From JAUNSR01 sp036655355 (GTDB lineage Bacteria; Bacteroidota; Bacteroidia; Bacteroidales; JAUNSR01), in NCBI GenBank assembly GCA_036655355.1, contig JAVVQG010000005.1, positions 62,001 through 126,000 of the forward strand: 64,000 bases of DNA, in the 5' to 3' direction. Under the pieces are notes generated by a model that did not search any database, was not told where the DNA came from, and saw only the letters and a list, made by a program, of their open reading frames with translations. Below are positions 34,530 through 42,354 of the stretch, piece by piece (position 1 is the first letter of the stretch; every line of letters begins with the position of its first letter). Position numbers and translations under genes: made by a program.

Positions 34530-34603
34530 TTTTTTAAAGCGTTCCCGCAAAGTGCGCTTCTTATATTATCCAACTTGAAATAACCATTTAAAAACGATAT
34601 GAT

Positions 34604-35074
34604 ATGGCAGTAAGTTACATGACACAAGAGGGCTACAACAAGCTCCTTGAGGAAATCGCTTTCCTGGAATCGACGAAACGTCCGGAAATCTCTCGCCAGA
34701 TCGCCGAAGCCCGCGACAAGGGAGACTTATCTGAAAACGCCGAATACGACGCGGCTAAAGAGGCGCAAGGCCTTTTGGAAATGAAAATCGCTCAGCTGAA
34801 AGACCTGATGTCGAAAGCACGTGTGATCGACGAGTCGAAACTATCCACCGACTCGGTACAGATCCTGAACAAGGTGAAGATCCGCAACACGAAAAACAAA
34901 GCCGAGATGTCTTACATCCTCGTGTCTGAAAGTGAAGCGAACCTGAAAGAGGGCAAGATCGCCATCAACACCCCGATCGGCAAAGGATTGTTGGGCAAGA
35001 AGGTGGGCGATATCGCCGAAATCAAAGTGCCTTCCGGATTAATGACTTTCGAAATCGTTGACATCTCATTCTAA
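34604..35074 (+). CDS. greA: Transcription elongation factor GreA
   Basis: This 156-residue factor enters the RNA polymerase secondary channel and rescues backtracked complexes by stimulating transcript cleavage. The N-terminal coiled coil (about 1-78) has KLLEEIAFLESTKRPEISRQIAEARDKGDLSENAEYDAAKE, including the conserved acidic D-x-x-E tip (DLSENAEY). The C-terminal FKBP-like domain ends with TPIGKGLLGKKVGDIAEIKVP. The HIT gene follows by 5 bp. Leader control is suggested by the terminator at 34487. Confidence 0.97.
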   Translation: MAVSYMTQEGYNKLLEEIAFLESTKRPEISRQIAEARDKGDLSENAEYDAAKEAQGLLEMKIAQLKDLMSKARVIDESKLSTDSVQILNKVKIRNTKNKAEMSYILVSESEANLKEGKIAINTPIGKGLLGKKVGDIAEIKVPSGLMTFEIVDISF

Positions 35075-35079
35075 ACGCT

Positions 35080-35472
35080 ATGGCCTCAATATTCACCCGA
35101 ATCATAAACGGCGAAATCCCGTGCTACAAGATAGCCGAGGATGAGAAACACTTCGCTTTCCTGGATATCAACCCGTTGAAATTGGGCCACACCCTGGTGA
35201 TTCCCAAACGTGAGGTCGACTACATCTTCGACCTGGACGACCGGGAAATCGCCGACCTGAACATTTTTGCTAAGAAAGTGGCTCTGGCCATCCAAAAAGT
35301 GATATCCTGTAAACGAATCGGAACCTGTGTGATGGGAATGGAAGTTCCGCACGCACACATCCACCTCGTGCCGCTCTCCAGCGAGGGCGACCTCAACTTC
35401 AGAAACAAAAAACTCAATCCCGAAGCGGAAGAGATGAAGCGCATCGCCGAACAAATCGCAGCCGCGCTCTAA
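35080..35472 (+). CDS. HIT-family nucleotide hydrolase/transferase
   Basis: This 130-residue HINT-like protein has the histidine triad HAHIHLVP near residues 90-97, and FTRIINGEIPCYKIAEDEKHFAFLDINPLKLGHTLVIPK as the usual N-terminal fold. Such enzymes cleave AMP from nucleoside phosphoramidates or similar adducts. It sits 5 bp after greA, an arrangement common in Bacteroidota, so the two are very likely co-transcribed. A terminator follows. Confidence 0.95.
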   Translation: MASIFTRIINGEIPCYKIAEDEKHFAFLDINPLKLGHTLVIPKREVDYIFDLDDREIADLNIFAKKVALAIQKVISCKRIGTCVMGMEVPHAHIHLVPLSSEGDLNFRNKKLNPEAEEMKRIAEQIAAAL

Positions 35473-35502
35473 CATCCTCCAACCGCCGGAAGTGTATAAA
35501 AA

Positions 35503-35538
35503 CAAAAAGCCACGTCATCACGACGCGGCTTTTTTTAT
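35503..35538. terminator. Terminator after greA-HIT
   Basis: AAAAGCCACGTC and CGACGCGGCTTTT arms (one mismatch) close the loop ATCA, followed by seven T residues. Confidence 0.88.
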
Positions 35539-35634
35539 TCGTTACATATATGAGAAAACACATACACACACCCTCGCGGGCACTGCTTCATCGTATGCTA
35601 TTATTGCTTATTTCTAATTAATTATCAATCATCA

Positions 35635-35703
35635 TTATCTATTTAACCTATATCTATCTTAACATTATCTATTTTAACTATATCTATTTTAATCTATATC
35701 ATT
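35635..35703. repeat. AT-rich imperfect tandem repeat
   Basis: About four units of TTATCTATTTTAACTATA-like sequence, roughly 16-18 bp each, lie between the greA-HIT terminator and the end of the PspC gene. No gene or promoter role is evident. Confidence 0.55.
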
Positions 35704-35712
35704 TTTATTTGC

Positions 35713-36828
35713 TTAGAACAGTTCGGTAAGAATCACCACTACCGAGATCAGCCAGATGATCAAAAGGGTCCAGTTGGCTCCCTTCGAGATCGGCTGTGCG
35801 TGTTTCGTACGCACCATGATCACTTGGATCAGTTTGTAGACCGGCAGCACGATCGCCACCAGACACGCTACGAACATCGGAATCGGATTGCCCTGTATCG
35901 CGATGGAGTAGTTGCCGAACGGCATCATCCCCGGTACAAATGGCAGGTTGAACGAGCTGAAGAAGAACGGCAGCGAGGTCATCCCCACCATCAGTAAAAT
36001 CAGCAACGCCACCAAACCCAGGCAACTTCCCGCGATCACGGCGAAAAACTTCACGATGAATCCCAGCGCCTCACCCAGCGCACTGCGCCGTTGCGGAGCG
36101 GTACTCGCCGTCAGTTCACCCTCGTTGATCGCCGTGCGGATATTCTCCACCGTAGGCGATTCGCCGCGCATCTGCAATTTCTGCGCCACCGTTTTCGCTT
36201 CCGGCACGATGATCCACATCAACACGTAAATCAGTACCGGCGCACCGAATCCGAACAGACACGCCACCACGAACAGGGCGCGGATGATCCACGGCTCCAC
36301 ATTGAGGTACATCCCCAATCCCGAACACACCCCGGCAATCACACGCTCGTCCGGATCACGGAACAGGTGTTTTCGCTCTTTCTCAGGTGCGGTACGGTTC
36401 GCGCCGCTCTCTTCGGTACGGGTTCCGAACGATTCGCCCGAAGTTGAACCGGAAGTTGAACCGGATGAAGCACCGGCAGCGTTACCCGAGGTTGCTCCCG
36501 AAGCGTTTCGCGACTCCGACGAATCGGTTTCCCGTTCATCCGAAGCGGGAATCGCCTCCAAAGAAGGCTCTTCGATCTCTTCGGGATGCCCCATGATCGC
36601 AACCACATCTTCCACATCCGCTTGACGAATCACCTGCATTCCGTAACGCATCCGCTCTGTAAAGAGCTCCCCGATACGCGCCTCGATGTCTTCCATAATC
36701 TCCTGGGCACCCTCCTCACCGGCAAAGTGCGCCTTCAGATTTCCCAGATAGGCCGACAACACCTCGTAGGCATCGTCATCTATATTGTAAACCCTTCCGT
36801 TCAGGTTAATCGTGAATGTCTTGTTCAT
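35713..36828 (-). CDS. PspC-domain membrane protein
   Basis: This 371-residue protein begins with a Bacteroidota-type cytoplasmic domain (FTINLNGRVYNIDDDAYEVLSAYL). A Ser/Gly/Thr-rich linker follows (about 100-140, SGSTSGSTSGES), then a PspC domain (about 150-215, RKHLFRDPDERVIAGVCSGLGMYLNVEPWIIRALFV...PVLIYVLMWIIVPE). Three further membrane segments end the protein. PspC proteins take part in envelope-stress responses; here the adjoining PadR gene overlaps its start by ATGA, so the two are translated as a coupled pair and PadR probably controls both. Confidence 0.9.
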   Translation of the reverse strand: MNKTFTINLNGRVYNIDDDAYEVLSAYLGNLKAHFAGEEGAQEIMEDIEARIGELFTERMRYGMQVIRQADVEDVVAIMGHPEEIEEPSLEAIPASDERETDSSESRNASGATSGNAAGASSGSTSGSTSGESFGTRTEESGANRTAPEKERKHLFRDPDERVIAGVCSGLGMYLNVEPWIIRALFVVACLFGFGAPVLIYVLMWIIVPEAKTVAQKLQMRGESPTVENIRTAINEGELTASTAPQRRSALGEALGFIVKFFAVIAGSCLGLVALLILLMVGMTSLPFFFSSFNLPFVPGMMPFGNYSIAIQGNPIPMFVACLVAIVLPVYKLIQVIMVRTKHAQPISKGANWTLLIIWLISVVVILTELF

Positions 36829-37154
36829 CTTTCCTCTTTTATATGGTTGATCACATAATTCAGTTCATTCCAGGATGCCTCCAGCTCCCCAAGAAACAAG
36901 CGCCCCTTGTCTGTCAGCTCGTAATACTTGCGTGGCGGACCCTGCGTGGACTCCACCCATTCGTAAGTAAGCAAACCGGCATTCTTCAGCCTCGTCAGCA
37001 ACGGATACAACGTACCCTCCACAACGATCAGCCGGGACTCCTTCAGCGCCTGAATGATATCAGACACGTAAGCCCGCTGCCTGTTGAGAATCAGGAGTGT
37101 GCAATACTCCAGGATTCCCTTCCTCATCTGCGATTTTACATTTTCAGTATTCAT
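36825..37154 (-). CDS. PadR-family transcriptional repressor
   Basis: This 109-residue winged-helix regulator carries the PadR signatures LRKGILEYC-like (MRKGILEYCTLLIL), VVEGTLYPLLTRLKNAGLL and PRKYYELTDKGR. It is likely an autoregulator of the PadR-PspC operon, with the inducer unknown. Its stop codon overlaps the PspC start by four bases. CAAAGATA at 37174-37181 reads TATCTTTG on the minus strand, a good -7 element only about 20 bp upstream of the start codon. Confidence 0.93.
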   Translation of the reverse strand: MNTENVKSQMRKGILEYCTLLILNRQRAYVSDIIQALKESRLIVVEGTLYPLLTRLKNAGLLTYEWVESTQGPPRKYYELTDKGRLFLGELEASWNELNYVINHIKEER

Positions 37155-37173
37155 ATCCTTTCTTATTACACCT

Positions 37174-37181
37174 CAAAGATA
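37174..37181 (-). promoter_or_regulatory. Candidate -7 element for the PadR-PspC operon
   Basis: Minus-strand TATCTTTG fits TANNTTTG. The predicted 5' leader is only about 13 nt. A -33 TTTG exists (37206-37209) but at a 24-bp spacing, longer than usual. Confidence 0.5.
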
Positions 37182-37239
37182 CGGTTTTATTGGTACTATG
37201 TATTACAAAGAACCTTTTTCTGCACATATTTAACACAAG

Positions 37240-39234
37240 TTAAACCTTCCTCGGTCTTGAATACAGATCAGCCTCAAGCTCCAACTCCTTATCCAATGCC
37301 TCATAAACCGAGTTGTTGCTCCGGAACTCCGGCACCAACCGCTTCATCGCCCGCACACAGGCGGTGGCATCGCCCCGCTGACAAATGTTCAGCATCGTCA
37401 GCACCTGTTCGAGCACCTCGTTGTAGTCGTAGCGACGCACCAGCGCCATCGTAATCTTCTCGTGCGGCGTGGCGAGCGTCTTCTCCTTGTCGCTCAACAG
37501 CTCCTCGTAGAGCTTCTCGCCCGGACGCAATCCCGTTTCCACGATCCGGATGTCCTGATCGGGCACCAGGCCGCACAGCCGGATCATCTTGCGCGCCAGG
37601 TCGTAAATCTTCACCTGTTTCCCCATGTCGAACACGAAAATCTCGCCGCCGCCGCCGAACACGCCCGCTTCCAACACCAGACTGCACGCCTCGGGAATGG
37701 TCATGAAATAACGTACGATGTCGCGATGCGTGATCGTCACCGGTCCCCCCGCCGCGATCTGTTTCTTAAACAGCGGCACCACACTGCCGTTCGATCCGAG
37801 CACATTGCCGAACCGGGTGGTGATGAACCGCGTGGTCGTTTCCGGATTCTGCTGCGTATAATAGAGACTCTGCACATAAATCTCGGCGATGCGTTTCGAA
37901 GCGCCCATCACGTTGGTGGGGTTCACCGCCTTGTCCGTCGAAATCATCACGAAACGCTCGGCACCGAACTCCAGCGCCAGGTCGGCCAGGATGCGGGTAC
38001 CCCCCACGTTCACCGAAATCGCCTCCAGCGGGTTCTCCTCCATCATCGGCACGTGCTTGTAGGCGGCGGCGTGGTAGATCACCTGGGGACGATGCGCCTC
38101 GAACACCCCCCGCAGGCGGTGCGAATTGCGCACGTCGGCAATCACCGGCACGAAATCGAGGTTCGGATAGGCAAGTTGGAGTTCGAGCTGCAACTCGTAC
38201 ATCGGCGTCTCCGCCTGATCGAGCAGGATGAGCCGTTTGGGACGAAAGAAGGCTACTTGGCGACAAATCTCGCTGCCGATGGAACCCGCCGCGCCGGTCA
38301 CCAGCACGGTATGCCCCTCGATCTCGTCGTGCGGATCGCTGTTCTCCAAACAAATCGGTTCGCGTCCCAGCAAATCCTCAATCTGAATCTCGCGCAACGA
38401 AGAGGCGATCCCCTTCAGGTTGCCCTTCCCGTTGCTCCCCTGATGGCTCTCCACATCCTCGAACCGGTTCGACACTAGCACGCGGATCTCCCCCTCGATC
38501 AAGACGTTCAGCAGCGAGTCGCGGACAGCCGGCAAGTTGCGCGAATGCACCAGTGCCGTGTGACTGCCGTACGCCCGGAAGAGCGCCAACATGTCGGGAC
38601 GCCGCTCCACGATGGGGATGCCCATCAGGTCGAACGACGACTTGCGATGCTCCAAGTCCACGATCGCCACCGGATCGTACGTGGAGTGCATCTCGTTTTT
38701 CACGGCCGACGTGAGCAGCAGCGATTCGGCATCGGCGCCCAGCACCAGCACCCGCTCGCCGTGCTCCTCGCGCAGGTTACCGGCGAAAAGGCGAAACATC
38801 AGCTTCACCCCCATCCGGACGGCGAACATAAAGGTGAAGGCCAGCGCCATCATCATCGCCGCCAACAGGAAGTTATACGCCAGCGGCAATCCCGCCAACC
38901 ACAACACCCCGTTGATGGCATACAACGTGAGCAACGTGGCGCTGTTCGACATCGCCAGGCGGAAAAAATCCCACACCCCGCTGTACCGCACCACCCCGCT
39001 GTACGTCCCGAACAGAATGGAGTAAAACATACTCGTCCCCACCACCGTAATCAGGCGGAACGTAAACATGTTGCCGAACCCGCGGTCCTGAAACAGCGCC
39101 TCGCGAAGAAACGCCACCAGCAGAAACGCAATCAGCATCACCGCCTGATCCAGCACAAAGACCATCCAACGCGGCGTAAATCCGCTCAACATGTAGTTGC
39201 AAATGCGTTGGTTAAATTTTTCTATGTATTTCAT
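37240..39234 (-). CDS. WbpM/PglF-type UDP-GlcNAc 4,6-dehydratase, membrane-anchored
   Basis: This 664-residue nucleotide-sugar dehydratase supplies UDP-4-keto-6-deoxy-GlcNAc. Four membrane helices (about 22-150) precede a first nucleotide-binding-like region (VLVLGADAESLL) and the catalytic SDR domain. The NAD-binding motif is TGAAGSIGSE (about 313-322), and the catalytic region is ISTDKAVNPTNVMGASKR. Met stands where classical SDRs have Tyr, as is normal for WbpM-type enzymes. It follows the initiating sugar transferase on the minus strand, pointing to synthesis of a deoxy amino sugar that starts a surface glycan. Confidence 0.94.
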   Translation of the reverse strand: MKYIEKFNQRICNYMLSGFTPRWMVFVLDQAVMLIAFLLVAFLREALFQDRGFGNMFTFRLITVVGTSMFYSILFGTYSGVVRYSGVWDFFRLAMSNSATLLTLYAINGVLWLAGLPLAYNFLLAAMMMALAFTFMFAVRMGVKLMFRLFAGNLREEHGERVLVLGADAESLLLTSAVKNEMHSTYDPVAIVDLEHRKSSFDLMGIPIVERRPDMLALFRAYGSHTALVHSRNLPAVRDSLLNVLIEGEIRVLVSNRFEDVESHQGSNGKGNLKGIASSLREIQIEDLLGREPICLENSDPHDEIEGHTVLVTGAAGSIGSEICRQVAFFRPKRLILLDQAETPMYELQLELQLAYPNLDFVPVIADVRNSHRLRGVFEAHRPQVIYHAAAYKHVPMMEENPLEAISVNVGGTRILADLALEFGAERFVMISTDKAVNPTNVMGASKRIAEIYVQSLYYTQQNPETTTRFITTRFGNVLGSNGSVVPLFKKQIAAGGPVTITHRDIVRYFMTIPEACSLVLEAGVFGGGGEIFVFDMGKQVKIYDLARKMIRLCGLVPDQDIRIVETGLRPGEKLYEELLSDKEKTLATPHEKITMALVRRYDYNEVLEQVLTMLNICQRGDATACVRAMKRLVPEFRSNNSVYEALDKELELEADLYSRPRKV

Positions 39235-39246
39235 ACGTTATTTCGT

Positions 39247-39966
39247 TTATTTTCCAAACAAACCGTGCTGCCGCATCAGCGCCCGGATTCCCTCCCCCGG
39301 CAGCCAGTCGCGGAACGGATACAACGTGCGCACCACGCTCCCGAACCAGGGACGGTAATAGAGGGCGGTGCGACAATAAGCGCGACGGAACCGGAATTTC
39401 TCCACCAAGAAAAGCTGCACGCCCGATCGTTCGCGCATCGTGCGAAAACCGTCGGAGACCCGCTCCAGCTTCCGTTCGGCGAGGTAATGGCGATTCATCT
39501 CATAGAGCAGCCCGTAGAGCGGATAGTAGCCCCGCAGGTAACGCGCATCCGCCCGGAAGCGATCGTAAAACACCTCCCGGCCATACACCCGAACCAGGGC
39601 GAACCCGATGCGGCGACCCTCCTCGCGCGAATAGATCTCCCAATGCTCCGTCTGCGGATCGAGGCGATCGGTGAACCGGCGATAGCTACAGCGCCGCAGT
39701 GCCCGCCGCACCTTCGAGCGGGTGGAGGCACTCAACTCCTCGAGTCCCCCGAACCGCTCCTTCACGATAAACCACCCCTCGCCCGGCGTACAACGGTCGA
39801 GCGAAGCGGTACACCGCATCATCAGCGCACCCCGCCGCCGCATCATCCGGCGCGCCTCCCGCTCCTCGGGCCACACGTCGGTAGCGGGACCGGCGGCAGG
39901 AATCAGGCAGCCGTTCAATTTGATCCATTCCATCGTTTCATTCCTCGCATCGTTTGATACATTCAT
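39247..39966 (-). CDS. Unknown protein, possible GNAT/FemAB-fold acyltransferase
   Basis: This protein of about 239 residues is strikingly Arg-rich. The ATG at 39966 is chosen; an upstream TTG adds three residues. The central sequence (GWFIVKERFGGLEELSASTRSKVRRALRRCSYRR) faintly recalls FemAB-like or GNAT-like acyltransferases, and later IGFALVRVYGREVFYDRFR could be a core strand region, but no diagnostic motif is certain. It is sandwiched between the initiating sugar transferase (9 bp upstream) and the dehydratase (12 bp downstream). A role in modifying the amino sugar of the glycan, for example N-acylation, is a reasonable guess only. Confidence 0.6.
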   Translation of the reverse strand: MNVSNDARNETMEWIKLNGCLIPAAGPATDVWPEEREARRMMRRRGALMMRCTASLDRCTPGEGWFIVKERFGGLEELSASTRSKVRRALRRCSYRRFTDRLDPQTEHWEIYSREEGRRIGFALVRVYGREVFYDRFRADARYLRGYYPLYGLLYEMNRHYLAERKLERVSDGFRTMRERSGVQLFLVEKFRFRRAYCRTALYYRPWFGSVVRTLYPFRDWLPGEGIRALMRQHGLFGK

Positions 39967-39975
39967 ACTCCCCAA

Positions 39976-40557
39976 TTAACAAAACACCGCCCCCACCGTT
40001 TTCAGAATCACCCGCACATCGCGCCCCGCACTGCGGTTTTCATAATACTCCAGGTTCATCCGCACCTTGTCGGGCCAGATCACAGTATCGTTGTAACGGA
40101 GCGGATCGCACTGCCGGGCCAGCAACTCCTCCTCGTGACGGTACTTCAGCGTCGCCTCGCAAGTGAGTCCCGGCTTCAGCTCCAACAAACGGCGGTCGCT
40201 CCCCTCCAATCGGTCGGCATACCCCGGGATGTCGGGACGGGGACCCACCCACGCCATCTCGCCGCGCACCACGTTCCACAACATCGGCAGCTCGTCGATC
40301 TTCCGGCGACGCAGAAAAGCACCCAGCCGCGTCACCCGCCGCTCGGCACCTCCGCTCATCGTACGGAATTTCACCACCTCGAAAAGCGTCCCGTGCCACC
40401 CCACGCGCACCTGCCTGAAAAACACCGGCGCGCCGCCCCCGAAAAGAGCGATCGCCAGCGCCGTCACCCCCAACAGGGGGGAAAGCAAAAGGAGCAATGC
40501 GGCCGCCATTACGCGTCCGCACCACTCCCGTGCACTATGTGTTGTTTCTATTTGCAA
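39976..40557 (-). CDS. Initiating sugar-phosphate transferase (PglC/WcaJ family)
   Basis: This 193-residue membrane enzyme moves a sugar-1-phosphate from UDP-sugar to undecaprenyl phosphate, the first step of a surface glycan. A single N-terminal membrane segment (about 15-40) is followed by the conserved core: FRQVRVGWHGTLFEVVKFRTM, RKIDELPMLWNVVRGEM, and VGPRPDIPGY, ending KPGLTCEATLKYR. Its short, PglC-like length means it lacks the extra helices of WcaJ. The dehydratase downstream probably makes its substrate. Confidence 0.94.
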   Translation of the reverse strand: MQIETTHSAREWCGRVMAAALLLLLSPLLGVTALAIALFGGGAPVFFRQVRVGWHGTLFEVVKFRTMSGGAERRVTRLGAFLRRRKIDELPMLWNVVRGEMAWVGPRPDIPGYADRLEGSDRRLLELKPGLTCEATLKYRHEEELLARQCDPLRYNDTVIWPDKVRMNLEYYENRSAGRDVRVILKTVGAVFC

Positions 40558-40590
40558 TACCGTTACAATTTTTCACATATTATAATAACG

Positions 40591-40598
40591 CAAATATA
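40591..40598 (-). promoter_or_regulatory. Candidate -7 element for the sugar transferase gene
   Basis: Minus-strand TATATTTG matches TANNTTTG, 34 bp upstream of the start codon at 40557. The -33 box is not evident. It would let the glycan-initiation genes be transcribed independently of the HU-like genes upstream. Confidence 0.5.
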
Positions 40599-40624
40599 AC
40601 ACAATTGTTCTCACTCTACCCGCA

Positions 40625-41035
40625 TTACTCCGAAACTTCCGGCGTCTTCGGCACGCTGAATGCTTTGAAGCGCGCCCCCTGCAAGGCGCTACGCAACTGT
40701 GCGCCGGGTGCGAAGACGTAATGCAGTCCCCGGATGTTCGCCTTCTTGAAATCTTTCGGATCCGCAACGGGTTCCGAACGCATCGCCAGACTCACCGAAC
40801 CGAACTCGCCCAGCTGCACCGCGCGGGAGTTCATCGTCTGCACCACCAGGATCTGGATCAGCGCCGAGAGCACCGTCTCCACATCGCTGCGCGTCATCAG
40901 CGAACGAAGCGAGATCATCTCGCAAATTTGTTGGAACGTGGTCTCATCGGTATATTTCACCTGAGCCAAAAACTGCTTTCCCATCTCACGGTGCGCGGGA
41001 TTCTCACGCTGCACCACCGTATATTTAATTGCCAT
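40625..41035 (-). CDS. HU-like DNA-binding protein (HU-HIG type), first of three
   Basis: This 136-residue protein has the Bacteroidota HU-HIG pattern: MAIKYTVVQRENP start, a helix pair (ETTFQQICEMISLRSLMTRSDVETVLSALIQILVVQTMNSRAVQLGEFGSV), and the strand GLHYVFAPGAQLRSAL near the C-terminus. It probably binds DNA in a nucleoid or regulatory role. A close relative lies 69 bp upstream on the same strand, indicating tandem duplication followed by divergence. The basic beta arm typical of classical HU is not obvious. Confidence 0.82.
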   Translation of the reverse strand: MAIKYTVVQRENPAHREMGKQFLAQVKYTDETTFQQICEMISLRSLMTRSDVETVLSALIQILVVQTMNSRAVQLGEFGSVSLAMRSEPVADPKDFKKANIRGLHYVFAPGAQLRSALQGARFKAFSVPKTPEVSE

Positions 41036-41104
41036 ACTACTGATTTTTATAAATGGATTGATACTAAAAAATTACGATCACGCGATCGGATCATGCGATG
41101 GGAT

Positions 41105-41530
41105 TTACTCCTCGATTTCAGGCTCCTCCTCCTGTTTCGGTTCGGCCAACGTCACGTGCGAGAACTTCGCGTTCTTCAGCTTATCGCGCAACTTGGCGCC
41201 CGGCGTAAAGCGGATGCGAGCCCCGCGGATCTTCGAGGCGTTGAAATCCTCCTCCTTCGGCACCATCTCGCAACAGATCGAGGCGCGGAACGTCCCGAAA
41301 TCGCCCATCCGCACCATACGCGAATTGAGCACCTCGTTGGTCAGGATGTAGATGAGGTTGTCGAGCACCCCCTTCACATCGGCGGTGGTAGCGGAACACT
41401 GGTCGGAAATCATCTCGGTCAACTCCTCGATCTGAATGCGGTCGCCATGTTTCACACGAGCGATGTAAAGCGGCTCACCGCCTGGCAATGTGGGGTTCAC
41501 CCCCCTACTGATTGTATATTTTACGGCCAT
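41105..41530 (-). CDS. HU-like DNA-binding protein (HU-HIG type), second of three
   Basis: This 141-residue paralogue of the 40625 gene starts MAVKYTISRGVNP and contains QIEELTEMISDQCSATTADVKGVLDNLIYILTNEVLNSRMVRMGDFGTF, then ARIRFTPGAKLRDKLKN and an acidic tail (EPKQEEEPEIEE). The shared order of motifs with its neighbour supports duplication. Two such genes beside capsule genes are typical of Bacteroidales loci, though their function is not established. Confidence 0.85.
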   Translation of the reverse strand: MAVKYTISRGVNPTLPGGEPLYIARVKHGDRIQIEELTEMISDQCSATTADVKGVLDNLIYILTNEVLNSRMVRMGDFGTFRASICCEMVPKEEDFNASKIRGARIRFTPGAKLRDKLKNAKFSHVTLAEPKQEEEPEIEE

Positions 41531-41559
41531 AATATGGTGTATTTAAAGATTAAAAGAAT

Positions 41560-42195
41560 TTATTTCTGAATTTCGATGATGCGCGAATAACGGATCTGCG
41601 CGTCCGGATTACCGAGCGAAAGGGTCTGCACCAGCGTGCGGGGACTGAGGATCCAGAGCCAGGGGTGCTTTCGGGGACCGCGCCGCACCACCTGCAGCAG
41701 CGTATCGTTCAGCACCAAGCGGATCTGCTGCGAGTCGCCCGCCGCCATCCCCTCCACCCGCAGGTAATCGTTTTGGAACCGGAACACCTTCACCGTATCG
41801 AAAAGCGGTGCGGGCGAGAAGGGGTCGTCGCGGATGCGGTTCCCGGCGATCACCTCCGCCCCGTCGCCGCTTCGCTCCCGCACCGAATCGCGCAGGGCCA
41901 CGGTAAACGTCGCGGTGGTGCGGATCGCCGTCTCCTGTATCCGCTCAATCCGGTTCAGCTTCAGCTCCATCGCCTCCAGCCGACTCACGGTGCCCGGCAT
42001 CCACGCCCGCAACTCCGCCATCCCCGTCTGCAACGTCGCCGCATTCACCGCCTCCCGTCCGTCCAGCATCTCGTAACGCTCGCTTTCCAACCGTAACTGT
42101 GTTCTCATTGTCTTCCTGTTGAGATAAGTCTGAAGCGCCACGCCCGCCAATCCGATCAGCGCGACGGCCTGAAATCCGTTTCGTATCATATGCAT
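41560..42195 (-). CDS. Membrane-anchored coiled-coil protein of unknown function
   Basis: This 211-residue protein starts at the ATG at 42195 (an upstream start near 42285 would run through repeat-flanking DNA and is rejected). It has one N-terminal membrane helix (GFQAVALIGLAGVALQTYL), then a long helical region (LRLESERYEMLDGREAVNAATLQTGMAELRAW...LNRIERIQE). A small C-terminal domain follows (VFRFQNDYLRVEG, GPRKHPWLWILSPR). The layout resembles small phage-derived envelope proteins, but I do not recognise a family. It begins the minus-strand group that continues through the two HU-like genes. Confidence 0.65.
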   Translation of the reverse strand: MHMIRNGFQAVALIGLAGVALQTYLNRKTMRTQLRLESERYEMLDGREAVNAATLQTGMAELRAWMPGTVSRLEAMELKLNRIERIQETAIRTTATFTVALRDSVRERSGDGAEVIAGNRIRDDPFSPAPLFDTVKVFRFQNDYLRVEGMAAGDSQQIRLVLNDTLLQVVRRGPRKHPWLWILSPRTLVQTLSLGNPDAQIRYSRIIEIQK

Positions 42196-42271
42196 TTTTT
42201 GTTTGTGATGTAAAGGTAGATCGGGGCCGGAGGGGGAGTTGGCGAGTAGAGGCAAAAGGAGGCAAATCTTG

Positions 42272-42292
42272 GCGCGAGTTTGCAACTCGTGC
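42272..42292 (+). repeat. Palindromic repeat, copy 7
   Basis: Core CGCGAGTTTGCAACTCGTG, in the divergent gap between the coiled-coil gene and the Wzi-like gene. Confidence 0.85.
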
Positions 42293-42325
42293 CTTCCTTT
42301 TAATGGATTTACAACAAATAATCCC

Positions 42326-42333
42326 TAATTTTG
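42326..42333 (+). promoter_or_regulatory. Candidate -7 element for the Wzi-like gene
   Basis: TAATTTTG fits TANNTTTG, 21 bp before the start codon at 42355. No good -33 box is at 19-20 bp. On the minus strand TACCTTTA (42211-42218) is a weaker candidate for the divergent gene. Confidence 0.4.
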
Positions 42334-42354
42334 CCCTCTTATTATTTAAATTAT

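Noticed and set aside
38545..39957. 470-codon plus-strand open frame opposite the dehydratase and the unknown gene
   Set aside because: Composition dominated by His, Gln, Pro and Arg, no start signals, and the opposite strand encodes a clear WbpM-type enzyme.
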